This document shows, piece after piece, positions 1-11,849 of a stretch of 64,000 nucleotides of DNA. The first letter of the stretch is position 1, and each line of letters starts with the position of its first letter. Both the position numbers and the translations under genes were made by a program. The notes under the pieces are model-generated. The model was not told the origin of the DNA. It searched no databases and saw only the letters and a program-made list of their open reading frames with translations. This DNA comes from Pseudomonadota bacterium (lineage in GTDB: Bacteria; Pseudomonadota; Alphaproteobacteria; Rhizobiales; Devosiaceae), in the NCBI GenBank assembly GCA_023433775.1, contig JAEYTY010000151.1, positions 1 through 64,000 on the forward strand, in the 5' to 3' direction.

Positions 1-107
1 ATCTTGTCGTTACGCTTGACGGTAATATCCGCGCCCAGTTCCCCGAGCAAATGGACGAGGTTGTAGGTAAAGCTGTCGTAATTATCGATGACGAGGGTTT
101 TGGTCAT
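1..107 (-). CDS. trpG: Anthranilate synthase component II (glutaminase), 5' part only
   Basis: The complement starts at ATG 107 and reads [20 protein letters not shown], the N-terminal strand of class I glutamine amidotransferases of the TrpG/PabA type. Only about 35 codons are inside the window; the gene runs off the left edge, so the catalytic Cys-His-Glu triad is not visible. TrpG supplies ammonia from glutamine to TrpE for anthranilate synthesis in the tryptophan pathway. It lies downstream of trpE on the same strand with an 83-bp gap, so the two are probably one transcript. Many rhizobia carry a fused TrpE(G); here the components are separate genes. PabA (folate pathway) is a possible alternative, but adjacency to trpE favours TrpG. 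Confidence 0.85.
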   Translation of the reverse strand, partial: MTKTLVIDNYDSFTYNLVHLLGELGADITVKRNDK

Positions 108-190
108 TGGGGCCTGCCTCAGAAGGAGCGGTTCTGGTGATCGGGATCAGAACCAGCCCCGCCATCGAAAGAGTTCAACTGGGATACGCA

Positions 191-1699
191 TCACTGGCCC
201 ACTCTCGCTTCGCCCGCATAGCGTAACGCTTCTTCGGCGGCGCTGAAAAGAGCGCGTGACTTGTTCTCGCATTCGAGCTGCTCAAGTTCGGGCACGCTGT
301 CGGCGACGATACCGGCGCCGGCCTGCACATGGAGCTTGCCATCCTTGACGATGCCGGTGCGCAGCACGATGCAGGTATCCATGGTGCCATCCGCACCGAA
401 ATAGCCGACACAGCCGCCATAAATGCCGCGCCGCGAGGTTTCCAACTCGTCGATGATTTCCATGGCCCGCACCTTTGGCGCGCCCGAAACGGTGCCGGCC
501 GGGAAGCCCGCCGAAAGCGCATCGACAAAGTCATATTGCGGGTCGAGCACGCCCACAACATTGGAGACGATATGCATGACGTGGGAATAATATTCGAGGA
601 AGAACTTGTCGGTGACCTTCACGGTCCCGGTCTTGGCCACGCGGCCAACATCATTGCGCCCCAGGTCGAGCAGCATCAGATGCTCGGCCAGTTCCTTGGG
701 GTCGCTCAGCAGTTCCTCGGCCAGCTCCTTGTCGCGCGTCGGCGTCGCGCCGCGCTTGCGAGTTCCGGCGATGGGGCGGATGGTCACTTCGCCATCCTGC
801 ACCCGCACCAGGATTTCGGGGCTTGATCCCGCGACGGCAAAGTCGCCGAAATCAAGGAAATACATATAGGGGCTGGGATTGGTCCGGCGCAGCGCGCGAT
901 AGAGCGCTGTCGGGGGCAAGGTGAAGTCCGCCGAAAAGCGCTGGCTCAGCACCACCTGGAAAATGTCGCCCGCCGTGATGTAGTCCTTGGCCCGCGCTAC
1001 CATGGCGCCATAGGCCTCGCGGCTCGTATTGCTGGTCACCGAAATGGATTCGAGATCGGGCAGGGCAGGGCTGGTGGGCAGAGCGCGGCCCAGCCTTCCG
1101 ATTGCATCATCAATCCGCCCCTCTGCCGCTTCCAGTGCCTGCCGGGCCGAAACACCCTGGCGCACATAGACGGGCGCGGTGAGGTAAAGCTCGTCCTTGA
1201 CCGTGTCGAAAATGGCGAGAAGCGAAGGGCGCATCAGCACCGCTTCGGGCGTCTGCAGATCGTCCGGATTGCTGTTGGGCAGCAGTTCCATATAGCGGAC
1301 CATCTCATAGCCCAGATAGCCATAGATGCCGGCCGATTGCGGGGGTAGCCCGCTGGGCACTTCGATCTGGCTTTCGGCCACCAGCTCACGCAGGGCATCG
1401 AGCGGCTTTGCCGCCATCGGCTCGAAGGCGGTCGGGTTCATCTGGGCCTGGCGGTTGATTTCCGCCTTCCCGTCCTCAACCTTGAGGATCAGGTCCGGCA
1501 ATAGCCCGATGATCGAATAGCGCCCGCGCGTCGTCCCGTCCTGCACGCTTTCGAGCAGGAAGGAATGGGTCCGGTCCTGCGCCAGCTTGAGATAGGTGCC
1601 GATCGGCGTTTCAAGATCGGCCACGATGCGACGCCAGACGATCTGCGACTTGCCAGCATCATATTGCTCCGCAAAACGCCTGGAAAAATCGTCGTCCAT
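191..1699 (-). CDS. trpE: Anthranilate synthase component I
   Basis: This 502-residue protein is the chorismate-utilising subunit that makes anthranilate, the first committed step of tryptophan synthesis. The N-terminal domain (about 20-160) contains HSFLLES, the conserved element whose Ser takes part in tryptophan feedback binding. The C-terminal chorismate-binding domain (about 220-490) shows GSSPEILVRV, PIAGTRKRG, LLDLGRNDVGRV, FPAGTVSGAPK and YGGCVGYFG. Length is normal for stand-alone TrpE. The start MDDDFSRRF is followed by sequence collinear with the family. It is followed by trpG on the same strand, and the ppiD-like gene lies just upstream (36-bp gap), an arrangement common in Hyphomicrobiales. 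Intact Ser feedback motif suggests a normal allosteric enzyme. Confidence 0.95.
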   Translation of the reverse strand: MDDDFSRRFAEQYDAGKSQIVWRRIVADLETPIGTYLKLAQDRTHSFLLESVQDGTTRGRYSIIGLLPDLILKVEDGKAEINRQAQMNPTAFEPMAAKPLDALRELVAESQIEVPSGLPPQSAGIYGYLGYEMVRYMELLPNSNPDDLQTPEAVLMRPSLLAIFDTVKDELYLTAPVYVRQGVSARQALEAAEGRIDDAIGRLGRALPTSPALPDLESISVTSNTSREAYGAMVARAKDYITAGDIFQVVLSQRFSADFTLPPTALYRALRRTNPSPYMYFLDFGDFAVAGSSPEILVRVQDGEVTIRPIAGTRKRGATPTRDKELAEELLSDPKELAEHLMLLDLGRNDVGRVAKTGTVKVTDKFFLEYYSHVMHIVSNVVGVLDPQYDFVDALSAGFPAGTVSGAPKVRAMEIIDELETSRRGIYGGCVGYFGADGTMDTCIVLRTGIVKDGKLHVQAGAGIVADSVPELEQLECENKSRALFSAAEEALRYAGEARVGQ

Positions 1700-1735
1700 C
1701 GTGGTCTGGTTCCGGTTGGAGGTCGGCGGCCTGTC

Positions 1736-3610
1736 TTATGGGCCGTAATTGAGGGTGAGAAGCTGGTCCATGGCCTGCTGGTTGATGCGCAATTGCGCAT
1801 CGTCCCGCACGGCGGTCACGAAGTCAGAATAGATCGTGCCACGGGCTTCATTGTCGAGGCTGGCAATCGTCTCGGCATCCAGCGGCTCTGCCGGCGGCGT
1901 GTTCTCCACCACTTCAAATACAATATGCTCGCCGCTGCTGCTGAGTACCGCGCCCTTGTGGTCAGGCCCGCCCGAAAAGGCGGCAGAGGCCACGGCAGCG
2001 TCAATCGTGCCATCGTCGGAGCCAAAGCGCGAGAAGGGCGCCGAGATCTGCGGGAAAAGATTGAGACCAATGGCAATGTCCGCCAATCTCTCGCCATTCC
2101 GGAGGCGCTCGACAAGTTCATCGCTCAGCGTTTCAAGGGCGGCATTGGTGCGCTCTGCGGTCAGCGCGGCAGTGACTTCGGCGCGCACTTCATCAAGCGT
2201 CTGGTCACGCGCCGGGCTCACTTCCAGCAGATCGAACCAGATGTGGGCGTTCGCCGCCAGCGGAATGGCCGGCACCAGCTTGCCCTCCTCAGCCCGGAAA
2301 ATCGCCTGGCTGACGCGCGGGCGGTCTTCCGCAGTCAGGTTCGGCAGCACACTCAGCTCTTCGCCACTGGCCGTCACATCGGCTTCATAGATATCGAGGC
2401 CATAGCGATCGGCAATTTCGCTGATCGGCACAAAGGCGGCGCGCAGCTCTTCGATCTCGTCGAGCACCGTGTTGATTTCATTGCGCGCTTCGGTAGTCGC
2501 CAGCGAAGCGGCGATGGTGTCGCGCGCGTCTTCAAGGCTTGTTTGCCCGGCGGGAATGATCTCGGGCACATGGATGGCGCGCTGGCCGACAATGCCGTCG
2601 ATGATGACGAACTGGCCCTCTTCGAGGCCAAAAGCGGCGTCGCCCAGCGCCGCATCGCTGATTTCGCTGCGCGTGCGGGTGCCAAGCTGGGAAACGCTGA
2701 GGCCGTTGTCGGCCACCAGCGTGTCAAAACCGCCGCCTGCGGCAAGGCCGGCAGCAAAGGCTGCCTGCTGCTCCGGCGTGCTCAGCACGGCCTGCTCGAT
2801 CACCCGGCGCTCCGGCGTCGAAAGCCCGGCCTTGGTGCGCTCATATTCGGCGGCAATGGCCGCATCGTCGATTGTCTTGGTCGCCGCCAGCGCGGGCAGC
2901 GACAGATCGAGCATCTGCACCTTGCGTGTTTCCACGGTGCGATATTCAGCCTGGTGCTCGGTGAGATAGGCAGCGAGCTCTTCTTCCGTAGGCTCCGCCG
3001 GGGCTTCGATGCTCGTATCGGTCAGCGCGATATAGTCGATGGTGCGTTCGGTCGCGGCGTAATTGTTGATCATGCCGGTCGCAACGGCGGGCAGGGTGGC
3101 ATTGCCCAGCAGGCCCTGAACCAATTGCTCGCGCTTGGCTTCGTCGCCGCGCGCCGAAAAATATTCAGCCTCTGTCCAGCCGCTGGCCTGCAGCACCTGC
3201 TGGAAAATACTCGGATCAAACTGGCCCAACGCGCTGCGGAACGACGGGTCCTCGCGCAGCATCACGCTCAGCTTTTCCTCGGAAACGCCCAGCCCGAACT
3301 GCTTGGCCAGCAGATCGAGCGCCGCGCCTTCGGAAAGCTGCACAACCACAGAGGTCGGAATATTGAGGCTCTTGGCCTCAGCCGTCGTCGGCACTGAGCC
3401 GAATTGATTGGCGACGCGGTTGATCTGGGTCTGGTAGGCCCGCAAAAATTCACGTGACGTGATCTCTTCGTCGCCCACGCGCGCTACGGTATTGCTGCCA
3501 AAGTCGAGGATGACATTGTTGATGCCGAAGCCCGCGACACCCACGAGCAAAAATCCACCGAGGACCTTGCCGGGCCAGGATTTTGCAAAACCACGCAAAC
3601 CATCGAGCAT
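1736..3610 (-). CDS. ppiD: Membrane-anchored periplasmic peptidyl-prolyl isomerase/chaperone (PpiD/SurA-like)
   Basis: The 624-residue product has a short cytoplasmic N-terminus, one hydrophobic anchor (about residues 16-33, VLGGFLLVGVAGFGI) and a large periplasmic part. The first segment after the anchor (VGDEEITSREFLRAYQ) is a SurA-type N-terminal domain, and the central section (about 230-370) corresponds to a parvulin-like PPIase domain that looks degenerate, as is usual in PpiD. The family assists folding of proteins leaving the Sec translocon. It lies immediately upstream of trpE and diverges from tpiA across a 95-bp gap. Assignment to PpiD rather than a free SurA rests on the uncleaved anchor and the length. 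Confidence 0.85.
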   Translation of the reverse strand: MLDGLRGFAKSWPGKVLGGFLLVGVAGFGINNVILDFGSNTVARVGDEEITSREFLRAYQTQINRVANQFGSVPTTAEAKSLNIPTSVVVQLSEGAALDLLAKQFGLGVSEEKLSVMLREDPSFRSALGQFDPSIFQQVLQASGWTEAEYFSARGDEAKREQLVQGLLGNATLPAVATGMINNYAATERTIDYIALTDTSIEAPAEPTEEELAAYLTEHQAEYRTVETRKVQMLDLSLPALAATKTIDDAAIAAEYERTKAGLSTPERRVIEQAVLSTPEQQAAFAAGLAAGGGFDTLVADNGLSVSQLGTRTRSEISDAALGDAAFGLEEGQFVIIDGIVGQRAIHVPEIIPAGQTSLEDARDTIAASLATTEARNEINTVLDEIEELRAAFVPISEIADRYGLDIYEADVTASGEELSVLPNLTAEDRPRVSQAIFRAEEGKLVPAIPLAANAHIWFDLLEVSPARDQTLDEVRAEVTAALTAERTNAALETLSDELVERLRNGERLADIAIGLNLFPQISAPFSRFGSDDGTIDAAVASAAFSGGPDHKGAVLSSSGEHIVFEVVENTPPAEPLDAETIASLDNEARGTIYSDFVTAVRDDAQLRINQQAMDQLLTLNYGP

Positions 3611-3732
3611 TTAGAGCGTTCCGTTTGTGGGTCCAAGGCTTTACCACGAGGGCAGAGCAGGACTAGTAAGACACATCGACTGCCGGGGTTAGGGCAAAGC
3701 CCTCTTTGGCGCAAGAGGCAGGAGCACCAAGT

Positions 3733-4488
3733 TTGTCCACGATATCACCGCTGATCGCCGGAAACTGGAAGATGAACGGGCACACCCAGAGCCTCGAGGA
3801 GCTGGCCGAACTGGCGCGGCTGCTCACCACGGGCGAGGCTCCACGCGCTGTCGTCGTCGTCTGTCCCCCCGCAACTTTGCTATCCGCCGTGGCCGCCCAA
3901 GGCGCTTCGAGCGGCATTCTGGCCGGCGGCCAGGATTGCCACGCCAAGCCCGAAGGCGCCCATACCGGCGACATTTCCGCCTCCCAGCTGGCCGATGCCG
4001 GCGCCCAATTCGTCATCGTCGGTCATTCCGAGCGTCGCTCGGACCATGGCGAAACCAACGAAACCGTCCGCGAAAAGGCCGAGGCCGCCATTGGCGCCGG
4101 CCTTCGCCCCATTATCTGTGTCGGCGAGAGCGAAGCTCAGCGCGATGCCGGTGAAGCTGAAGCGGTGGTCTCGGCCCAGCTTGCCGCCTCGATTCCCGAC
4201 GCTGCCGGTCAGCACGAGGTTTTGGTCGCCTATGAGCCCATCTGGGCCATCGGTACCGGCCGCACGCCCACGCTCGACGAGATCGGCCAGATGCACGCGA
4301 CCATCCGTGCCCGCCTCAACGAGCGGTTTGGCCAGGAGCGTGGCGAAACCTTCCGCATTCTCTATGGCGGCTCGCTAAAGCCCCACAATGCCCGCGAAAT
4401 CCTCAATGTCGAGCACGTCAATGGCGGCCTTGTGGGCGGCGCAAGCCTGCTCGCGCGGGACTTCTACACCATCATCTCGGCGGTCTAG
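3733..4488 (+). CDS. tpiA: Triosephosphate isomerase
   Basis: TIM-barrel enzyme interconverting dihydroxyacetone phosphate and glyceraldehyde 3-phosphate. Visible motifs are GNWKMNG (catalytic Lys and Asn), the electrophilic His in VGHSERR, the catalytic Glu and hinge in AYEPIWAIGTG, and the phosphate-binding GGSLKPHNAREI plus NGGLVGGASL near the C-terminus. The reading frame extends upstream to a TTG at 3706, but TTG 3733 is preferred because GGCAGGAG lies about 8 bp before it and translation then begins close to the conserved IAGNWKMN. About 251 residues, normal for the family. It is divergent from the ppiD-like gene and is followed by secG, a conserved tpiA-secG-pyrG order in this group. 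Confidence 0.93.
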   Translation: MSTISPLIAGNWKMNGHTQSLEELAELARLLTTGEAPRAVVVVCPPATLLSAVAAQGASSGILAGGQDCHAKPEGAHTGDISASQLADAGAQFVIVGHSERRSDHGETNETVREKAEAAIGAGLRPIICVGESEAQRDAGEAEAVVSAQLAASIPDAAGQHEVLVAYEPIWAIGTGRTPTLDEIGQMHATIRARLNERFGQERGETFRILYGGSLKPHNAREILNVEHVNGGLVGGASLLARDFYTIISAV

Positions 4489-4575
4489 TTGCCGCCCCGG
4501 TAAACCTTGCGGCAAAAATCGCCGCAATCGGCTGGTATTTGCACGATGAGGGGTGTATGACCCCGCATCCTCTGG

Positions 4576-4621
4576 AGCGTTTTCGTCCAAGGTTCCGGCA
4601 TTTCTATGCCGGGAAAACGCT
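4576..4621. repeat. Nested palindromic intergenic element between tpiA and secG
   Basis: AGCGTTTTC (4576-4584) is complementary to GAAAACGCT (4613-4621), and inside it CCGGCAT (4595-4601) pairs with ATGCCGG (4606-4612). The two stems would fold into a long hairpin in the tpiA-secG gap. Elements with GCGTTTTC arms are widespread in rhizobial intergenic DNA, so this may be a degenerate member of such a dispersed family. There is no T-tract, so it is not a classical terminator. Confidence 0.55.
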
Positions 4622-4695
4622 TCAATAAACATTCCTGGCGCTGCCTTCCTCCAAAAGCGGAAATCGGCGCCAGACTGAAGCGAAGACGAAGTTTC

Positions 4696-5193
4696 ATGGC
4701 CAATGTTCTGCTTGTCGCCTATCTTTTGATCGTCCTGGCGATGATTGTCGTCATTCTGATCCAGCGTTCCGAAGGCGGCGCGCTTGGTATCGGCGGCGGT
4801 AGCGGCGGCGGGCTGATGACCGCGCGCGGCTCGGCCAATCTCCTGACCCGCACCACGGCGATTCTGGCGACCCTGTTTTTCGCCTCGGCCATCGGCCTGA
4901 CCATTCTGAGCGAATTCGATCGCGGCAGCTCCACCATCCTCGATCGCGCTTCAAGCGCCCAGGATGGCCAGGCGCCGACCACCGTTCTTGATGCGCTTAA
5001 CGCGCTTCAGGGCGATGACACCAGCTCCGATCTGTTGCTGCCTGAAGCTGCACAGACCCCTGCCGATGCCGGCACGGCTTCCGATCTGCCAACGCCGGCA
5101 GCGCCCGCCGCGCCCGTCGAGGCGCCTGCTGCTGCCCCCGAGGCACCTGCCGCCGCGCCGGACGAAACGCCGTCCGCGCCGACAGGCAACTGA
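4696..5193 (+). CDS. secG: Preprotein translocase subunit SecG
   Basis: Small inner-membrane SecYEG component that aids preprotein export. ATG 4696 gives MANVLLVAYLLIVLAMIVV, the first transmembrane helix, then the glycine-rich cytoplasmic loop QRSEGGALGIGGGSGGG and a second helix (TTAILATLFFASAIGLTIL). The 165-residue product carries a long Ala/Pro-rich, acidic C-terminal tail (about residues 105-165) typical of alphaproteobacterial SecG and absent from the shorter E. coli protein. The frame stays open upstream to 4606, but the purine-rich GAAGACGAAG just before 4696 and the conserved MANVL start decide the site. A strong terminator follows at 5215. Confidence 0.93.
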   Translation: MANVLLVAYLLIVLAMIVVILIQRSEGGALGIGGGSGGGLMTARGSANLLTRTTAILATLFFASAIGLTILSEFDRGSSTILDRASSAQDGQAPTTVLDALNALQGDDTSSDLLLPEAAQTPADAGTASDLPTPAAPAAPVEAPAAAPEAPAAAPDETPSAPTGN

Positions 5194-5214
5194 CCCGCCG
5201 CAAGGCAACCGAAA

Positions 5215-5245
5215 AAGGGGATGGCAACATCCCCTTCTTCTTTTT
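5215..5245 (+). terminator. Rho-independent terminator after secG
   Basis: AAGGGGATG (5215-5223), loop GCAA, CATCCCCTT (5228-5236), then CTTCTTTTT. The 9-bp perfect stem with GNRA-like loop and T-rich tail lies 21 bp after the secG stop and ends the tpiA-secG transcript before pyrG. Confidence 0.92.
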
Positions 5246-5297
5246 GTGTAGAGCGTCATTGCCGCTCTGCGAATCGTGACTGATTTGATTATGGTGA

Positions 5298-6932
<1,635 letters not shown>

Positions 6933-6934
6933 CT

Positions 6935-7705
6935 GTGAAGCTGAGAAGTAAAATCCCTGAACGTAAAGCGGCAGAGGTTTTATTTCTCAGTGATCATACT
7001 TGCTGCATCTGCCGGGAACGCGGCAAGTCCGTTCAAATTCATCACCTGAATGAAAATCCTGCTGACCACAGGCTGGAGAACTTGGCCGTCTTATGTCTGG
7101 AGGATCACGATCGCACTCAGATACGTGGCGGATTTGGCAGACATTTGAAAGCGGAAGAGGTCATTTTATATCGAGATTCTTGGACTAAGCAGGTATCTCG
7201 ACTACACGAGCGCTATGCAGGCGGCTCGTTGGAGGCGATGCCCGAAGTAGATACACAGCCACGCTTACCGATTTCGCTGCTAGTTCCCTACATGGAATCG
7301 CTGCCTAGTCAGAGAACTAAGCTTTATGAAATTGCCCATCAAGGCTGGGACACTGGCATATCCAATTCGATGGACGAAGCTTCTAATGAGGTCGTTGTTG
7401 CCCTTCAGGAAATTTGGATTTACCTGGCAAGGTGGTACCCTCCCAATCATTTTGATCAACAGTCTCGTGAGGAATATATCCGGGCTTTTGTAGGCGATAG
7501 GTTCGTCTTTCACCGCGCGATATATCAGCCGGACGGCGAAGGCTCAGCGGGCACCATGATTGGACAGCTAGCTGCGGGTGGAGTTATGTCTGACCTCGAG
7601 ACATTAATTGCAAATACCGTTGAAGGACTGTGGTTTGCAAATACCATTGAGGGTATTGATTTGGTTGAATGGAGGCGGGTTTGGGCGCTTCCGATGGTGG
7701 ATTAG
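6935..7705 (+). CDS. HNH endonuclease-domain protein, likely acquired
   Basis: The frame is open back into pyrG, but GTG 6935 (VKLRSKIPERKAAEVLFLSD), 3 bp after the pyrG stop, is the sensible start and gives 256 residues. The N-terminal third has an HNH/zinc-ribbon layout: HTCCICRERG (CxxC), then VQIHHLNENPADH, then LENLAVLCLEDHD, the beta-beta-alpha-metal nuclease core. The rest (about 110-256) is not recognised. Base composition is visibly more AT-rich than pyrG or eno, and the gene sits where relatives usually keep only housekeeping genes, so horizontal acquisition is likely. It may act as a nuclease in defence or repair; the substrate cannot be told from sequence. Confidence 0.75.
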   Translation: MKLRSKIPERKAAEVLFLSDHTCCICRERGKSVQIHHLNENPADHRLENLAVLCLEDHDRTQIRGGFGRHLKAEEVILYRDSWTKQVSRLHERYAGGSLEAMPEVDTQPRLPISLLVPYMESLPSQRTKLYEIAHQGWDTGISNSMDEASNEVVVALQEIWIYLARWYPPNHFDQQSREEYIRAFVGDRFVFHRAIYQPDGEGSAGTMIGQLAAGGVMSDLETLIANTVEGLWFANTIEGIDLVEWRRVWALPMVD

Positions 7706-7709
7706 AGCC

Positions 7710-7886
7710 GTGGCCGACATCATAAACCTCCGCACCGTCCGCAAGCAAAAGGCGCGCGCTGATAAGGAAAATACCGCCGAAGCTAATCGCCTGAAATTCG
7801 GCCGCACCAAAGGCGAAAAGCTCAAGCAGGCGGCCGAAAAGGCGCTGACCGAAAAGCATGTGGACGGGCACAAGCGCGACGAGTAG
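7710..7886 (+). CDS. Small basic DUF4169-type protein
   Basis: GTG 7710 starts a 58-residue lysine/arginine-rich protein (VADIINLRTVRKQKARADKE, with NRLKFGRTKGEK further on). This pattern matches the short DUF4169 family found across Alphaproteobacteria, whose function is unknown. The frame continues upstream inside the preceding HNH gene, but only the part from 7710 has the family look. It starts 4 bp after the HNH stop. Confidence 0.75.
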   Translation: MADIINLRTVRKQKARADKENTAEANRLKFGRTKGEKLKQAAEKALTEKHVDGHKRDE

Positions 7887-7921
7887 CGCCTTGGTACTGG
7901 CGGCCCGTGCTGCCGTTGGGG

Positions 7922-8329
7922 TTAGCGGAACGTCGTCACATAGACCGACGTGCCACGATTACCGCGCCCGTATATATCCACTTGGATCAGGACATCGCCC
8001 CCAACAATTTCGCGTGCTGCCGCGTTCGAAATCTGTCCATTTTTCAGCATCTGCTCCATCACCGCACGATTGTCGGCACTGTCAAAAAAGCTGTCGCCCT
8101 CATCGCCGCGGTCTCTCAGCCCATAGCGATGGTAATTTGCGCGATCCTGGCGAATGATCTGCCAAGGCTGTTTTAGCCGCTGGCCGTTCGAATTGTAGAG
8201 ATCATCCGGGCCGATATAGGCCGTATAGGTTTCTAGCAAAGTCTCGCCCATCCCCGAGACGATGGCGGATTGCGCTGATACCGGCATTGCACAGATCGTC
8301 ATCAAAAGACCGACTGCAAGACGCTTCAT
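7922..8329 (-). CDS. Secreted protein of unknown function
   Basis: 135 residues with a clear Sec signal peptide (MKRLAVGLLMTICAMPVSAQ, cleavage expected after AQ). The mature part is polar with no recognised catalytic motif; it contains YGRGNRGTSVYV near the C-terminus. It would be periplasmic or secreted. Its stop faces the small DUF4169 gene. No function can be assigned from sequence. Confidence 0.65.
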   Translation of the reverse strand: MKRLAVGLLMTICAMPVSAQSAIVSGMGETLLETYTAYIGPDDLYNSNGQRLKQPWQIIRQDRANYHRYGLRDRGDEGDSFFDSADNRAVMEQMLKNGQISNAAAREIVGGDVLIQVDIYGRGNRGTSVYVTTFR

Positions 8330-8395
8330 TTTCGATTGCCTCCAAACTGAATGGTATTGGAATACTGGCGTATGCTTGGCGGCAACCCGCCAGCG

Positions 8396-8827
8396 TCACC
8401 AGTCGACCTGGCAGTCCACGCCTTCGGGGCCAAACTGCATACTGTCCGCGGTGTACTGGAAAATTTCCAGCTTCACCCCGCTGGGGTCGGCCAGCCAGCA
8501 CTGCCACGTATGGTCGACGCCCAGCTTCTTGTCGGTCACTGTCACGCCCTTGGCGCGGGCATTGGCGATGAAGCCGTCGATGTCGTCGGTTTCAAAGCAG
8601 ATATGGTTGATCTGGTCCGCCTCGGAAAACCGCGACTCGCCCTTCCTGAACACTTCGACAAAGGTGCGATTGCCAAAATCGAGATAGAACCCGATCCGGT
8701 CTTCGCCCCGCTTGAAATCGAATTTCGGCGTCACGCCGGTCACATCGCGGTAAAATGCCTCCACGGCGTCAAGGTCGCGGGCGAAAATGCAGGTGTGGGC
8801 CACCTGTCTGACGAGGGCTTTGCTCAA
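8396..8827 (-). CDS. VOC (glyoxalase/bleomycin-resistance) superfamily protein
   Basis: The 143-residue protein has the paired beta-alpha-beta-beta-beta layout of VOC proteins: QVAHTCIFARDLDAVEAFYRD opens the first module and INHICFETDDIDGFIANARAKG the second. Candidate metal ligands are His in VAHTC, Glu in FVEVFR, His in INHIC and Glu in VKLEIF. The substrate is unknown; lyase, dioxygenase-like and resistance roles all exist in this superfamily. It points away from eno and is monocistronic. Confidence 0.8.
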   Translation of the reverse strand: MSKALVRQVAHTCIFARDLDAVEAFYRDVTGVTPKFDFKRGEDRIGFYLDFGNRTFVEVFRKGESRFSEADQINHICFETDDIDGFIANARAKGVTVTDKKLGVDHTWQCWLADPSGVKLEIFQYTADSMQFGPEGVDCQVDW

Positions 8828-8876
8828 CTTCTATCCTCTGGATATGCGGGCCGGACGGCCATTGCTGACATGTTAG

Positions 8877-10298
<1,422 letters not shown>

Positions 10299-10318
10299 GT
10301 TTCGACGCATAGAATGCA

Positions 10319-10348
10319 AAAGCCCGGTGATGACACCGGGCTTTTTTT
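10319..10348. terminator. Bidirectional terminator between eno and amn
   Basis: AAAGCCCGGTG (10319-10329), loop ATGA, CACCGGGCTTT (10334-10344) followed by more T residues on the + strand; on the minus strand the same stem is followed by TTTTGC. The stem is perfect and lies between two convergent genes, so it can end both transcripts. Confidence 0.92.
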
Positions 10349-10373
10349 ATGCGCTCTGGTTCGGCCATTTGCC

Positions 10374-11849
10374 CTACTGGAACGCCGTCTCCGCAAAGCT
10401 CCTGAGCTTGCGTGAATGCAGCCGTTCCACCGGCTGGTCCCGCAAAATCTCCATGGCGCGCAGCCCGACCTGCAAATGCCGGTTGACCTGCGTGCGATAA
10501 AAATCCGAAGCCATGCCCGGCAGTTTCAGCTCGCCATGCAGCGGCTTGTCCGACACACAGAGCAGCGTCCCATAGGGCACGCGGAAGCGGAAGCCGTTGG
10601 CCGCGATGGTCGCGCTCTCCATGTCCAGCGCCACCGCGCGCGACTGGCTGAGCTGGCGCACCACTTCGGTCTGATCCCACAATTCCCAGTTGCGGTTGTC
10701 AAAGGTGGCCACCGTGCCGGTGCGCATGATCTTCTTGGTTTCGATGCCCGCCGTCTGGGTCACTTCCTCCACCGCTTGCTCCAGTGCCACCTGCACTTCG
10801 GCCAGCGCCGGGATGGGCACGGAAAGCGGCAGGTCTGCGTCCAGCACATGGTCCTCGCGCACATAGGCGTGCGCCAGCACATAGTCGCCCAGCTCCTGGC
10901 TGTTCCGCAGGCCGGCGCAATGGCCCAGCATGATCCAGGCATGGGGGCGCAGCACGGCGATATGGTCGGTGATCGTCTTGGCGTTGGATGGGCCCACGCC
11001 GATATTGACCATGGTAATCCCGCGCCCGCGCTCGCCCACCAGATGATATGCTGGCATCTGCGGCGCCCGCGGCGGAGGCTCACCGGTAATGCCGCCGCCG
11101 GTCAGCATATTGTCGGTCGACACATTGCCCGGCTCGATAAAGCGCAGGTAATGCGGATGCTTTTCGTTCATCCAGCCTTTGGCGATGCGGCAGAACTCGT
11201 CGATATAGAACTGGTAATTGGTGAAGATCACGAAGTTCTGGAAATGGTCGGCATCCGTGCCGGTATAATGGGCCAGCCGGAACAGCGAATAGTCCACGCG
11301 CGGCGCGGTGAACGCCGATAGTGGATAGGGCCCGCCACGCGGCGGCACATAGGTGCCATTGGCAATTTCGTCATCGGTATTGGCGAGATCCGGCGCGTCA
11401 AAAACATCGCGCAGCGGCACATCAAGCGCATTGATCGCCGCGCCATCGAGATGGTCGCGCGGCCCCAGCGCAAAATGCAGCGGGATCGGGGTTTCCGACT
11501 CGCCCACGTCAATCGTGCCGCCATGATTGCTGAGCAGCACGGCAAACTGTTCCTGCAGATAGCCCTTGAACAGATCTGGCGCCGTTACTGTGGTGCGGTA
11601 AAGCCCGGGCGTATGCAGATAGCCATAGGGCAGGGTGCTTTCATGCTTGGAATAGCTGGTCGAGCGCACTTCCACCTGGGGGTAAAAAGCCCGCACCCGG
11701 CCTGAGGGCACCTGGCCCTTGGTCAGCGAATTGAGATGGTCCCGGATAAAGGCGCAGTTGCGGTGATAGATATGGGCGATATGGCTCCAGGCCGCCTCCG
11801 GATCGGTGAAGGATTGCTTCTCAAGTCGGGGTGGGGAAAGTGTACTCAT
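10374..11849 (-). CDS. amn: AMP nucleosidase
   Basis: This 491-residue enzyme hydrolyses AMP to adenine and ribose 5-phosphate and helps control adenylate levels. The N-terminal domain (about 1-170) is AMP-nucleosidase specific (DPEAAWSHIAHIYHRNCAFI). The C-terminal domain (about 270-480) is a PNP/UDP-phosphorylase fold with NIGVGPSNAKTITDHIAVL, WIMLGHCAGLR, the substrate-binding VALDMESATIAANG and the acidic residue in LCVSDKPLHGE. Length matches the family. Convergent with eno; about 370 bp without a clear gene lie upstream. Confidence 0.95.
   Translation of the reverse strand: MSTLSPPRLEKQSFTDPEAAWSHIAHIYHRNCAFIRDHLNSLTKGQVPSGRVRAFYPQVEVRSTSYSKHESTLPYGYLHTPGLYRTTVTAPDLFKGYLQEQFAVLLSNHGGTIDVGESETPIPLHFALGPRDHLDGAAINALDVPLRDVFDAPDLANTDDEIANGTYVPPRGGPYPLSAFTAPRVDYSLFRLAHYTGTDADHFQNFVIFTNYQFYIDEFCRIAKGWMNEKHPHYLRFIEPGNVSTDNMLTGGGITGEPPPRAPQMPAYHLVGERGRGITMVNIGVGPSNAKTITDHIAVLRPHAWIMLGHCAGLRNSQELGDYVLAHAYVREDHVLDADLPLSVPIPALAEVQVALEQAVEEVTQTAGIETKKIMRTGTVATFDNRNWELWDQTEVVRQLSQSRAVALDMESATIAANGFRFRVPYGTLLCVSDKPLHGELKLPGMASDFYRTQVNRHLQVGLRAMEILRDQPVERLHSRKLRSFAETAFQ

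Noticed and set aside
1565..3397. Long + strand open frame (about 610 codons) opposite trpE and the ppiD-like gene
   Set aside because: Antisense shadow of two well-supported minus-strand genes in GC-rich DNA; no family similarity.
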